NCBI GenBank assembly: GCA_027920525.1 | Contig: CP115858.1 | Location: 806,001-870,000, forward strand | Reading direction: 5' to 3' | DNA from: Chryseobacterium daecheongense | Lineage (GTDB): Bacteria > Bacteroidota > Bacteroidia > Flavobacteriales > Weeksellaceae | DNA: 64,000 nt | Part shown: piece after piece, positions 26,427 through 33,295 of the stretch | Layout: each line of letters begins with the position of its first letter | How positions within the stretch are numbered: position 1 is the first letter of the stretch | The notes under the pieces: generated by a model | Databases searched by the model: none | Seen by the model: only the letters and a program-made list of their open reading frames with translations | Told to the model about the DNA's origin: nothing | Translations under genes and position numbers: made by a program

Positions 26427-27722
26427 ATGATCACAATAAAAAAATATACACAGCTTTTTATCATAATATTCCTCGTTTCAGCCTTCAATATAAAGGCCCA
26501 GAAGATTGATACTGCATTCGCTAAAAAACCAATTGATTATATGACCTATATCAATCTGGTCGGAAAAAACAATCTGGCATATTCTGCAGAAAAATTCAAT
26601 ATCAATATTGCCGATGCCGCGATACAAACCGCCCGGATTTTTCCGGATCCACAATTAGGCTTCGGATGGTTTGATAACGGACAAAGAAGAATGAAGATGG
26701 GCTATGGTTTTAACTCTGAAGTAAGCTGGACATTGGAAATGGGTGGCAAAAGAAAAGCCCGTATAGAAGTTGCTCGAAATCAGGCACAGCTTAGCCGTCT
26801 TCTTCTGGATGATTATTTCCGTAATCTCCGGGCAGATGCTACACTGGCGTATCTCTCTGCTATCCAGAATAGGATCGTGCTGGATGTAGAATCCAATTCT
26901 TATCTGCAGATGAAAAAACTGGCGGAATCCGACAGTATCCGCTTCAAATTAGGAGTGATCACCCAGGTAGATGCCAGGCAATCAAAGCTGGAAGCAGGTA
27001 CTATGCTGAACGATGTATTTTCTGCAGAAGCAGAGTGGAAAGCTTCATTAGCTAACCTTTCACTTTTGTCGGGAAAAGCTAAAAGTGATTCTTTATGGTA
27101 TCCTCAGGGCGATTTTTCAGGGTTTGAACGTCAATTTTCCTTATCGGATCTGGTTATTGAAGCTCAAAACAACAGGGCAGATTTAAAAGCAGCCCTGCAA
27201 AGCAAAACCGTTTCTCAAAGTCTGCTTAAGCAAGCTAAGGCTGACCGCGCGATTGACCTGGGACTGTCATTTGGTGTTAATAATGCTTCTTACGTGAGAA
27301 ATACCATCGCTCCCACACCTGCAATGACTACTGTAAATGCAGGAATCAGTGTTCCCCTGAAATTTTCAAACAACAGATCGGGAGATCTGAAAGCAGCACA
27401 ATACGGTACCTTACAGGCAGAAACAACCTACAAACAGACTGAGCTCCAGATTCAAACCGAAGTTACCCAGGCATATTACACCTATATCGCAGCTCAAAAG
27501 CAGGTGAATCAGTTTAAATCCGGTTTGCTTACAGAAGCTAAAGCTATCCTTGAGGGCAAAATATACAGCTATAAGAGAGGTCAGTCTTCCTTACTGGAAG
27601 TCCTGAATGCACAACGTACCTATAATGATGTACAGCACGATTATTACGGAACACTTTACAACTATGCCGTTGCATTGGTAGAGCTTGAAAGAGCTGCCGG
27701 AATATGGGATATTAATTTATAA
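26427..27722 (+). CDS. TolC-family outer-membrane channel of metal RND system 1
   Basis: A 431-residue outer-membrane efflux protein. The ATG at 26427, directly after the pump stop, opens a signal peptide (KKYTQLFIIIFLVSAFNIKAQ); an upstream in-frame ATG at 26406 lies inside the pump gene. Two OEP repeats with long amphipathic coiled helices are visible (FRNLRADATLAYLSAIQNRIVLDVE... and QLQIQTEVTQAYYTYIAAQKQVNQF), each with YKRG/FKLG-type turns before QSSLLEVLNAQRTYNDV. It completes the tripartite system. Confidence 0.88.
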   Translation: MITIKKYTQLFIIIFLVSAFNIKAQKIDTAFAKKPIDYMTYINLVGKNNLAYSAEKFNINIADAAIQTARIFPDPQLGFGWFDNGQRRMKMGYGFNSEVSWTLEMGGKRKARIEVARNQAQLSRLLLDDYFRNLRADATLAYLSAIQNRIVLDVESNSYLQMKKLAESDSIRFKLGVITQVDARQSKLEAGTMLNDVFSAEAEWKASLANLSLLSGKAKSDSLWYPQGDFSGFERQFSLSDLVIEAQNNRADLKAALQSKTVSQSLLKQAKADRAIDLGLSFGVNNASYVRNTIAPTPAMTTVNAGISVPLKFSNNRSGDLKAAQYGTLQAETTYKQTELQIQTEVTQAYYTYIAAQKQVNQFKSGLLTEAKAILEGKIYSYKRGQSSLLEVLNAQRTYNDVQHDYYGTLYNYAVALVELERAAGIWDINL

Positions 27723-27731
27723 TTAAAAACA

Positions 27732-28481
27732 ATGAAAAAAATATTTTTTATACTGATCATATTATTTGAAGGGCATTTTATATATGCTCAACAGAATTCT
27801 GATACGTTAAAAACAGATTCCATAGAATCAAACACAAACAAAGTAAGCTGGGGTGTGAAAGCGGGTATTAATTCTTATAATTTTTACGGCAAAGAGAGGG
27901 ATTTTATTTTTGCAAATCCAGACACAAAATTCAAACCGGGCTTCCATGCAGGCGTATTTGTTAACACCCGGATAAGCAAAAATATAGAACTGACCCATGA
28001 ATTGATTTTCAGCCAAAGAAGGGTAGGTGTCTCCTATAAGGATAGTTCTGACAAAACTTATAACTCAGTGATCAACAGTTCTTATATTGATATTATTCCT
28101 GTGAACATGAATTACCGCCTATCCGGATTTAAATTCTATGCGGGGCCGTATGTAAGTGTTTTAGCAGCAGCCAATACAAAACGAAAAGATGAAAATGGTA
28201 ACGTTTTCCGGGATAAAAGCATTTTCGGAGATGCGGCCAATGATGAAAGCAAAAGCTATTATCTTCAGAAATTTGATTTTGGAATGAATATCGGTCTGGA
28301 CTACCAACTAAAAGACAGATGGTCGGTAGGGCTAAGATACACACATGGTTTTACAGATCTTTTTCAGAATGCCAACAGTTCAGCAAACGGCAATGCTAAA
28401 AAAGATAAAATTAAAATATACAATCGGGGACTTATGCTTTCTTTAGCATATGACCTGACATCATATCATTCTTATAAATAA
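27732..28481 (+). CDS. Outer-membrane beta-barrel protein (PorT-like)
   Basis: A 249-residue protein with a signal peptide (ending near IYAQ, residue 20) and alternating hydrophobic strands typical of the Bacteroidota outer-membrane beta-barrel family: WGVKAGINSYNF, FKPGFHAGVFVNTRIS, LTHELIFSQRRVGVSY, YIDIIPVNMNYRL, FKFYAGPYVSVLAAA, KFDFGMNIGLDYQL, RWSVGLRYTHGFTDLF, LMLSLAYDL. It starts 9 bases after the TolC gene and is the last gene before a strong terminator. Function unknown; possibly an accessory of the metal-efflux operon. Confidence 0.75.
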   Translation: MKKIFFILIILFEGHFIYAQQNSDTLKTDSIESNTNKVSWGVKAGINSYNFYGKERDFIFANPDTKFKPGFHAGVFVNTRISKNIELTHELIFSQRRVGVSYKDSSDKTYNSVINSSYIDIIPVNMNYRLSGFKFYAGPYVSVLAAANTKRKDENGNVFRDKSIFGDAANDESKSYYLQKFDFGMNIGLDYQLKDRWSVGLRYTHGFTDLFQNANSSANGNAKKDKIKIYNRGLMLSLAYDLTSYHSYK

Positions 28482-28617
28482 TGCAAAAAGGAATCAAAAT
28501 CTCAAAGTTCTACAACAGAACAGTAAAAACACAAAGAAACTATATATATTTTTTGGTTCCTTTTAATCCAATACGATCATCTTATATCGTAGATTATTTA
28601 TTTCTAAATTAGTGTTA

Positions 28618-28646
28618 AAGCCGGGTTTTAACCCGGCTTATTTTAG
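28618..28646 (+). terminator. Rho-independent terminator of metal efflux operon 1
   Basis: AAGCCGGGTT (28618-28627) and AACCCGGCTT (28630-28639) form a perfect 10-bp GC-rich stem with a two-base loop, followed by ATTTTAG. It lies between convergent genes and could also slow transcripts from the other strand. Confidence 0.85.
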
Positions 28647-28747
28647 TTCCAAAATGTATTAACACGCTAAAACCTGCATAAAGAATTCTATAAAACTATA
28701 GCGTCTTTGTGCTCAAATTCTTAGATGTAAGTTGCCTAAGGAAACTA

Positions 28748-29824
28748 TCATCCAGGAAGTATTTTTGAGGCTTCAGTAATTAAACTATCCATCAATACCG
28801 TTGCGCTTTTATGCTTAAGAACCGGTGCGATCTGCCCACCCCAGAAAAATACCATTTCATTTTTCCCTTGTTCCAGAGCGGCCTTACGCAAAGATGACAT
28901 AAAAGTAGTTTGTAATGGAAAAGGTAAGTGAGGAATCTGTTTTTCTGAAAGATCCTTTAAAATTTCATTGGTTATTCCTCTGCCTAAACGTCCGGTATAA
29001 GCTCTTGACAGCCTCGTGTTTTTTGACGACTCTGAAAAAAGAGCCTCTCTATGAACAGGCAAAGCACCGGATTCCTCACAAGCCAGAAACGCAGTTCCGA
29101 TTTGCACTCCTTCCGCTCCTAATGTAAGCGCAGCTGCAATTCCGGTCCCATTAGCAATTCCACCGGCAGCAATTACCGGTATTTTAATCCTATCTTTTAT
29201 CAACTGTACAAGAACGAATGTGCCCGTAGTTGAATATTCAGCCTTATCCAAAAATGAAGGTCTGTGACCGCCGCTTTCAAACCCTGAAGCAACAATAATA
29301 TCTACTCCAATATTCTCCAGAGCTATCGCTTCGTCCAATGTCGTTGCGTTTCCCGCCAAAAGAATTCCTCTTTTATGGCATTCCTCGACAACAGTTGGAT
29401 CCAGCAACCCAAACATAAAGCTGAAAACCTTTGGTTTAATATCCAAAACCGTCTGCAGCTGATTCTGAAACCTGGATTCAAAAGAGGGTGGAAGAGCGGG
29501 AACATCTATTTGCAGTCGGTCAAAATAAGGTCTAAAAGCCTCCACAGTTTCTTTATAGCTTTTTTCATTGTCTTCCGCACTTACAAAATCTGTATCGGAA
29601 ACCCAAAGATTAAGATTATAGGGCTGGGACGTTTGAGATCTTATTTTCTGATCGACCTCATAAATTTCCTGCGGACTAAGGGTATATGCTCCAAAACCAC
29701 CTAATCCACCCTTATTGCTTACCCGTGAAGTGAGTTCTACTGTAGATAAGCCTCCTCCGAAAGGTCCCTGCCAGATAGGGTATTCAATTCCAAGTAAATC
29801 TGTAATTCTGTTTTTATTCCACAT
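28748..29824 (-). CDS. Nitronate monooxygenase (2-nitropropane dioxygenase family)
   Basis: A 358-residue FMN-dependent TIM-barrel enzyme oxidising toxic alkyl nitronates. Typical features: LGIEYPIWQGPFGGG at the N-terminus (FMN contact), LGGFGAYTLSP, IIVASGFESGGHRPSF (phosphate-binding GxEAGGH region), PVIAAGGIANGTGIAAALTLGAEGVQIGTAFLACEESG. The sequence ends at a usual length. It is the last gene of a minus-strand group that also holds an NTF2-like protein, SDR, 4-OT-like tautomerase and YceI protein. Physiological substrate is unknown. Confidence 0.9.
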   Translation of the reverse strand: MWNKNRITDLLGIEYPIWQGPFGGGLSTVELTSRVSNKGGLGGFGAYTLSPQEIYEVDQKIRSQTSQPYNLNLWVSDTDFVSAEDNEKSYKETVEAFRPYFDRLQIDVPALPPSFESRFQNQLQTVLDIKPKVFSFMFGLLDPTVVEECHKRGILLAGNATTLDEAIALENIGVDIIVASGFESGGHRPSFLDKAEYSTTGTFVLVQLIKDRIKIPVIAAGGIANGTGIAAALTLGAEGVQIGTAFLACEESGALPVHREALFSESSKNTRLSRAYTGRLGRGITNEILKDLSEKQIPHLPFPLQTTFMSSLRKAALEQGKNEMVFFWGGQIAPVLKHKSATVLMDSLITEASKILPG

Positions 29825-29850
29825 AATAAGTGATTTGATTGGGTTACCAA

Positions 29851-30297
29851 TTATTCAACATCCGTAAGGGTTTTGTTTACGATCAGCCATTTCCCGTTTA
29901 TTTTATGGAAAGTAATAAAATTATAGTAATTATAATCGTACATCTTCACATTGAGCTTTACTGAAGCAATAGAATTGATCACGTCGATGGAAATAATCTC
30001 CGGATGAAACGGTGCTCCTACCTTTTCCGGGCTGACCCGATTGCCTACACCTTCGATGTATTGTTCCGCTGTTTTATAATACGCTACTCCTTTTATATCT
30101 CCGAATAGAAGGGCGTCTTTGAAGAAGACTTCCTTCAAAAGTGTTGTATTCCCTTCAAAAATGCCTTTGAAGTAATATTGCTCAAGTGCGGTTCTTATAG
30201 CGGTTTCTTCTGTACTATTTTTCATAGTGTTGATTTTTTGAGCATGGCTGCTTAGTGGAATACCCAGCAACCATGCTATTAATAATACAATTTTCAT
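29851..30297 (-). CDS. Secreted NTF2-like (lumazine-binding-type) protein
   Basis: A 148-residue protein from ATG at 30297. It has a signal peptide (IVLLIAWLLGIPLSSHAQ) and then an NTF2-like cone fold: TAIRTALEQYYFKGIFEGNTTLLKEVFFKDALLFG and a C-terminal NYYNFITFHKINGKWLIVNKTLTDV. These domains are often small enzymes or ligand binders; no catalytic residues are obvious. Its start overlaps the SDR stop by one base (TAATG), so translation is coupled. Upstream in-frame starts within the SDR gene are not credible. Confidence 0.75.
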   Translation of the reverse strand: MKIVLLIAWLLGIPLSSHAQKINTMKNSTEETAIRTALEQYYFKGIFEGNTTLLKEVFFKDALLFGDIKGVAYYKTAEQYIEGVGNRVSPEKVGAPFHPEIISIDVINSIASVKLNVKMYDYNYYNFITFHKINGKWLIVNKTLTDVE

Positions 30298-31028
30298 TAT
30301 AGGTAATGTCCGGCTCCCATGCCGCCATCCACATTGATTATCGCTCCCGTGATCAGTTTGTTGCATGCAATGCTGTAAACCATTTGTGCAACTTCTTCAG
30401 GTTCACCGATACGGTTCAGTAAATGAATTCCTGCTGCCTGATCGATATTTTCATCGTGCATAGGGGTTCTGATCAGCCCGGCGGCAACGGTATTTACTCT
30501 GATATTATCTTTTCCAAACTCGGCGGCAAGCTGATGTGTTAAAGCATGGATCGCACCCTTACTCGATATCGGAGCCGTAGAAGGAGATCCTGCCATAGCG
30601 TGATATACCAATGGAGAACCTATATTAATAATAACTCCATTTCTCTGCTTCTGCATCTGAGGAATAACCGACTGTGTCGTAAAAAAGGTCCCTTTAAGGT
30701 TTGTTCTTAAAAACCTGTCCAGATGATCTTCTGTTACTTCAAGAAATGGTTTGTTTTCATAAATTCCTGCATTATTGACAAGAACATCTGCTGAACCAAA
30801 TCGCTCAATCGCTGTTTTTACAAGTAATTCACCAATAGCTTTGTCGGCAACATCCCCTGCAATCATTGCCAAATGATCTCCACCTCCCAATTCATTAAAA
30901 ACCTCCTGCAATTTAGATTCTGTTCTTGAATTAATAACTACATTACTTCCTTTTTCCAGAAAATACCTGGCGATCTCCAATCCGATTCCTGAGGATGCAC
31001 CTGTTATGATGACCGTTTGTTTTTCCAT
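30297..31028 (-). CDS. Short-chain dehydrogenase/reductase lacking the catalytic tyrosine
   Basis: A 243-residue classical-length SDR. It has the NAD(P) loop TGASSGIG (9-16), NNAG (85-88), IINIGS with S138, and ISSKGAIHALT with K157, and the C-terminal IRVNTVAAGLIRTPM. The YxxxK tyrosine, expected at 153, is proline here (TAPISSK), so ordinary dehydrogenase chemistry is doubtful, although a nearby Y142 exists. It lies 4 bases after the tautomerase gene and overlaps the NTF2-like gene, in one operon. It may be a binding or non-redox variant; this is inference. Confidence 0.85.
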   Translation of the reverse strand: MEKQTVIITGASSGIGLEIARYFLEKGSNVVINSRTESKLQEVFNELGGGDHLAMIAGDVADKAIGELLVKTAIERFGSADVLVNNAGIYENKPFLEVTEDHLDRFLRTNLKGTFFTTQSVIPQMQKQRNGVIINIGSPLVYHAMAGSPSTAPISSKGAIHALTHQLAAEFGKDNIRVNTVAAGLIRTPMHDENIDQAAGIHLLNRIGEPEEVAQMVYSIACNKLITGAIINVDGGMGAGHYL

Positions 31029-31032
31029 TTTT

Positions 31033-31251
31033 CTATTTTTTATCGGTGGAAAATCCCTGTTCTTTCAACGCAGATACCTGCTCTCCGGCATATCCCCAGT
31101 TATCATCTTCTATTTCATCAATCACTACATGGGTAAGATGCGGATCTTTATTCAAAACTGAAGTTACCAGTTCTGTTACTCCTTTTATCAAAAGTTGTTT
31201 TTGTTCTCTTGTAACTCCGTCACGCAGAACTTCTATTTTTATATAAGGCAT
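31033..31251 (-). CDS. 4-Oxalocrotonate tautomerase-like protein
   Basis: A 72-residue protein starting Met-Pro (MPYIKIEVLRDGVTREQKQ), so removal of methionine exposes the catalytic Pro1 of the tautomerase superfamily. LIKGVTELVTSVLNKDPHLTHVVIDEI is the usual helix-strand unit, and EDDNWGYAG the C-terminal region. It is slightly longer than the typical 62-residue 4-OT and would act as a hexamer of small subunits in the cytosol. It lies 4 bases before the SDR gene and 21 bases after YceI in the same direction. Confidence 0.85.
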   Translation of the reverse strand: MPYIKIEVLRDGVTREQKQLLIKGVTELVTSVLNKDPHLTHVVIDEIEDDNWGYAGEQVSALKEQGFSTDKK

Positions 31252-31272
31252 GATTGTAAATTTTTAAGGTTA

Positions 31273-31815
31273 TTAATTATTTTCAACTGATTCAGCAACC
31301 AGATTAATGGTGAGGTCAAAATTGTTGTATATCAAGGTATCCCCTAAATCCGTAAAGAAATTACCTGATCTGAATTTCATATTATACTTAGTACGGTCAA
31401 GAACAATTTTACTTTGAATAGTTGCTGAGTTTGGAGTGTTCTCGATTTTTAATACAGTATCAATAGGATGGGTGATTCCCTTAATCGTAAGATCTCCGTT
31501 TACATAATACAGATGATCATCACCAGGCTCTATATGCCTGATTTCAAAGGTAGATTCCGGAAACTGATCCGAATTAAAGAAATCATCGGAAGCTAAATGA
31601 CCCGCAAACTGAGCGTTGGTCTCAGCATCTTCGATATCAAGAATTTTTATAGAACGGGTATCTATAATAAATGTTCCTGAAGATAGTTGGTTGTCTTTAA
31701 AAGTAAATGACCCCTCTTTGATTCCGATGGTCCCATTATGAGCACCAGTTATTTTTCTTCCGGTCCATTCTATTGTACTTTTTTCATGGTCTACTTTAAA
31801 ATTTTGTGTATTCAT
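31273..31815 (-). CDS. YceI-family lipid-binding-like protein
   Basis: A 180-residue YceI-domain protein from ATG at 31815: FKVDHEKSTIEWTGRKITGAHNGTIGIKEG, then a central NAQFAGHLASDDFFNSDQFPESTFEIRHIEP and GDLTIKGITHPIDTVLKI, the family signature. YceI proteins form an eight-strand lipocalin-like barrel binding polyisoprenoids. No signal peptide is visible, in contrast to E. coli YceI, so it may be cytosolic. First gene of the minus-strand operon; a palindromic operator candidate lies 56 bp upstream. Confidence 0.88.
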   Translation of the reverse strand: MNTQNFKVDHEKSTIEWTGRKITGAHNGTIGIKEGSFTFKDNQLSSGTFIIDTRSIKILDIEDAETNAQFAGHLASDDFFNSDQFPESTFEIRHIEPGDDHLYYVNGDLTIKGITHPIDTVLKIENTPNSATIQSKIVLDRTKYNMKFRSGNFFTDLGDTLIYNNFDLTINLVAESVENN

Positions 31816-31839
31816 TTTTTCTATGTTTAAATGTTGACA

Positions 31840-31847
31840 CAAAGTTC
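31840..31847 (-). promoter_or_regulatory. Candidate (imperfect) -7 box of the yceI operon
   Basis: Read on the minus strand this is GAACTTTG, one mismatch from TAnnTTTG. It lies 25-32 bases before the yceI ATG. No -33 TTG is seen, so activation from the palindrome at 31871-31884 would fit. The same 11 bases CTGAACTTTGT occur before the AhpD-like gene near 44257. Confidence 0.35.
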
Positions 31848-31870
31848 AGAAGGGGACGTTAAAAAGTTAC

Positions 31871-31884
31871 GTGACCTGGGTCAC
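31871..31884. promoter_or_regulatory. Crp/Fnr-type operator candidate (perfect dyad)
   Basis: GTGACC-TG-GGTCAC is a perfect 6+2+6 inverted repeat between the regulator gene (ends 31924) and yceI (starts 31815). Its centre is about 42 bp upstream of the start site expected from the -7-like box, the position of class II Crp/Fnr activators. The neighbouring Crp/Fnr-family protein is the natural candidate to bind it. Confidence 0.55.
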
Positions 31885-31923
31885 AATTTAATTTTACTGA
31901 AAAGCAATGAGTAAATTAAGAGA

Positions 31924-32499
31924 TCAGGATTGATACAAACGGCTTAAGGTTTCTCTGGAAACACCGAGATAAGCAGCTATAAGATGTTTAGGGACAAGAT
32001 TATACAATTGAGGATACATTGATAAAAGTTCTTCGTATCTGAATTTAGCATCGTTATTCATTAGTGAAAGAAGGCGTTTCTGTACTGCAACATAGCCTTT
32101 ATTGGTTCTCCACCTGAAAAAATGCTCCATTTCATGAATTTCGCTGCATATCTTTTCTCTGTTTTTATTGGATATGGCCAATACGGTTGCATGGGTAATG
32201 CAATCAATATTTATGGTTGCCTTCTGATGACTGTACAGTGCATTATAATCGGAAACCCACCAATTTGGCATTGCAAATTGTAAAATAAACATCTTCATGG
32301 CATCATTTAGATAAAACGCCTTAAGGCAACCCTCAAGGACAAAATATTCGTGATCTACATGATTTCCTTCCGACAAAAGCATCTGTCCTTTTTTCAGACT
32401 GATCAGGGTAAAATGCGAAAATACATAATCCAGTTGCTCTTCATTAAGAGAAACAAATTGTGACAGATGTTGCTGTAATATCTCTTTAGGATGGGTCAT
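31924..32499 (-). CDS. Crp/Fnr-family transcriptional regulator
   Basis: A 191-residue regulator from ATG at 32499. The N-terminal cyclic-nucleotide-binding-like beta roll (ISLKKGQMLLSEGNHVDHEYFVLEGCLKAFYL) is followed by a dimer helix and a C-terminal HTH (YNLVPKHLIAAYLGVSRETLSRLYQ). No cysteine cluster like that of Fnr is present, and the cAMP-contact residues of Crp are not evident, so the ligand is unknown. Longer in-frame extension to 32667 is unlikely, because the promoter lies inside it. It reads toward the yceI operon and probably controls it. Confidence 0.88.
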   Translation of the reverse strand: MTHPKEILQQHLSQFVSLNEEQLDYVFSHFTLISLKKGQMLLSEGNHVDHEYFVLEGCLKAFYLNDAMKMFILQFAMPNWWVSDYNALYSHQKATINIDCITHATVLAISNKNREKICSEIHEMEHFFRWRTNKGYVAVQKRLLSLMNNDAKFRYEELLSMYPQLYNLVPKHLIAAYLGVSRETLSRLYQS

Positions 32500-32518
32500 C
32501 AATTTTTTAATTGAATTA

Positions 32519-32548
32519 CAAATATACAATGTAAAACATTTCCCCAAA
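32519..32548 (-). promoter_or_regulatory. Bacteroidota-type promoter of the Crp/Fnr gene
   Basis: On the minus strand TTTG (32548-32545), an 18-base spacer and TATATTTG (32526-32519) match the -33/-7 consensus of Bacteroidota sigma-70 promoters. The -7 box ends 19 bases before the ATG at 32499. This is the best two-element promoter I found in the window. Confidence 0.6.
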
Positions 32549-32836
32549 ACAGCCCTTAACTTTATCTTATCCATTAAGAAGAACTTCAGTCTAATTTTAG
32601 TAGGGTAAAGAAAACAATTGCAATAATACCTAAATACCAAAAACGGATGATCCAGGTACAGCAGCAAAAAAATGTAAAATATTGAAAATCAAAAATTATC
32701 ATCTCAAAAAACATGGGGTTATAAAACCCTAACTTTGATTGTTATCGTATTAATCAAACTTTAGTAAAAAGAGTAAAACATGCATGAATAAAGTATTTTT
32801 TAACAATTAATTCACGTAAAAAAGACCAAAAAACCT

Positions 32837-32844
32837 TATCTTTG
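32837..32844 (+). promoter_or_regulatory. Candidate -7 box of the 32851 gene
   Basis: TATCTTTG ends 6 bases before the ATG at 32851, so the transcript would start almost at the start codon. No clear -33 element is seen. Confidence 0.45.
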
Positions 32845-32850
32845 TCACCT

Positions 32851-33213
32851 ATGCTGAAGTGGATTTCTATATTTTGTTCTATGACTTACGTATTTGCGAC
32901 AACAAATATGGCGGAAGTATTGAAGGCTCCGGTCTTTATAGAACATCTGATGGAATATGACGGCAATTGTGTAGAATTTCTGGTAGAACATTATGATAAT
33001 CATAAAAAAGACCAGGATTGGGATACCGATCAGAAACTGCCCTTCATCAATCCTCCTGTTGTGCTTATGGTATATGCACAACTTCCGGAAACCCTATTTC
33101 ATATTGAAAAAATAAAAGAATTTCCGGTTCAGCAAAAAAACACTTTTTATCAGGAAAAAGATTTTTCCGGACTCTATCTTTCCAGCATTTTCCAGCCTCC
33201 ACGCCATTCTTAA
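32851..33213 (+). CDS. Hypothetical secreted protein ahead of metal efflux operon 2
   Basis: A 120-residue protein from ATG at 32851. Hydrophobic N-terminus (LKWISIFCSMTYVFATT) suggests a signal peptide; the mature part is acidic and contains FIEHLMEYDGNCVEFLVEHYDNHKKDQDWDTDQ with several Asp, His and Glu residues, then LPFINPPVVLM. I do not recognise the family. It lies 82 bases before the CzcA-type pump on the same strand, and the acidic/His-rich middle could bind metal, so a periplasmic metal-associated role is a possible but unproven reading. Confidence 0.65.
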   Translation: MLKWISIFCSMTYVFATTNMAEVLKAPVFIEHLMEYDGNCVEFLVEHYDNHKKDQDWDTDQKLPFINPPVVLMVYAQLPETLFHIEKIKEFPVQQKNTFYQEKDFSGLYLSSIFQPPRHS

Positions 33214-33295
33214 TTAATCTCTGCACAATAACTATGCTTTAAAATACTTTTTAGAGCAGCTTAATCTTGTTATCTATCAATTAATTAATTTTTTC

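Noticed and set aside
29851..30366. Longer form of the NTF2-like protein starting inside the SDR gene
   Set aside because: The ATG at 30297 gives a normal signal peptide and a one-base overlap with the SDR stop; the longer N-terminus has no such features.
32500..32667. N-terminal extension of the Crp/Fnr regulator
   Set aside because: The extra 56 residues have no domain, and the best promoter in the window (32519-32548) lies inside the stretch.
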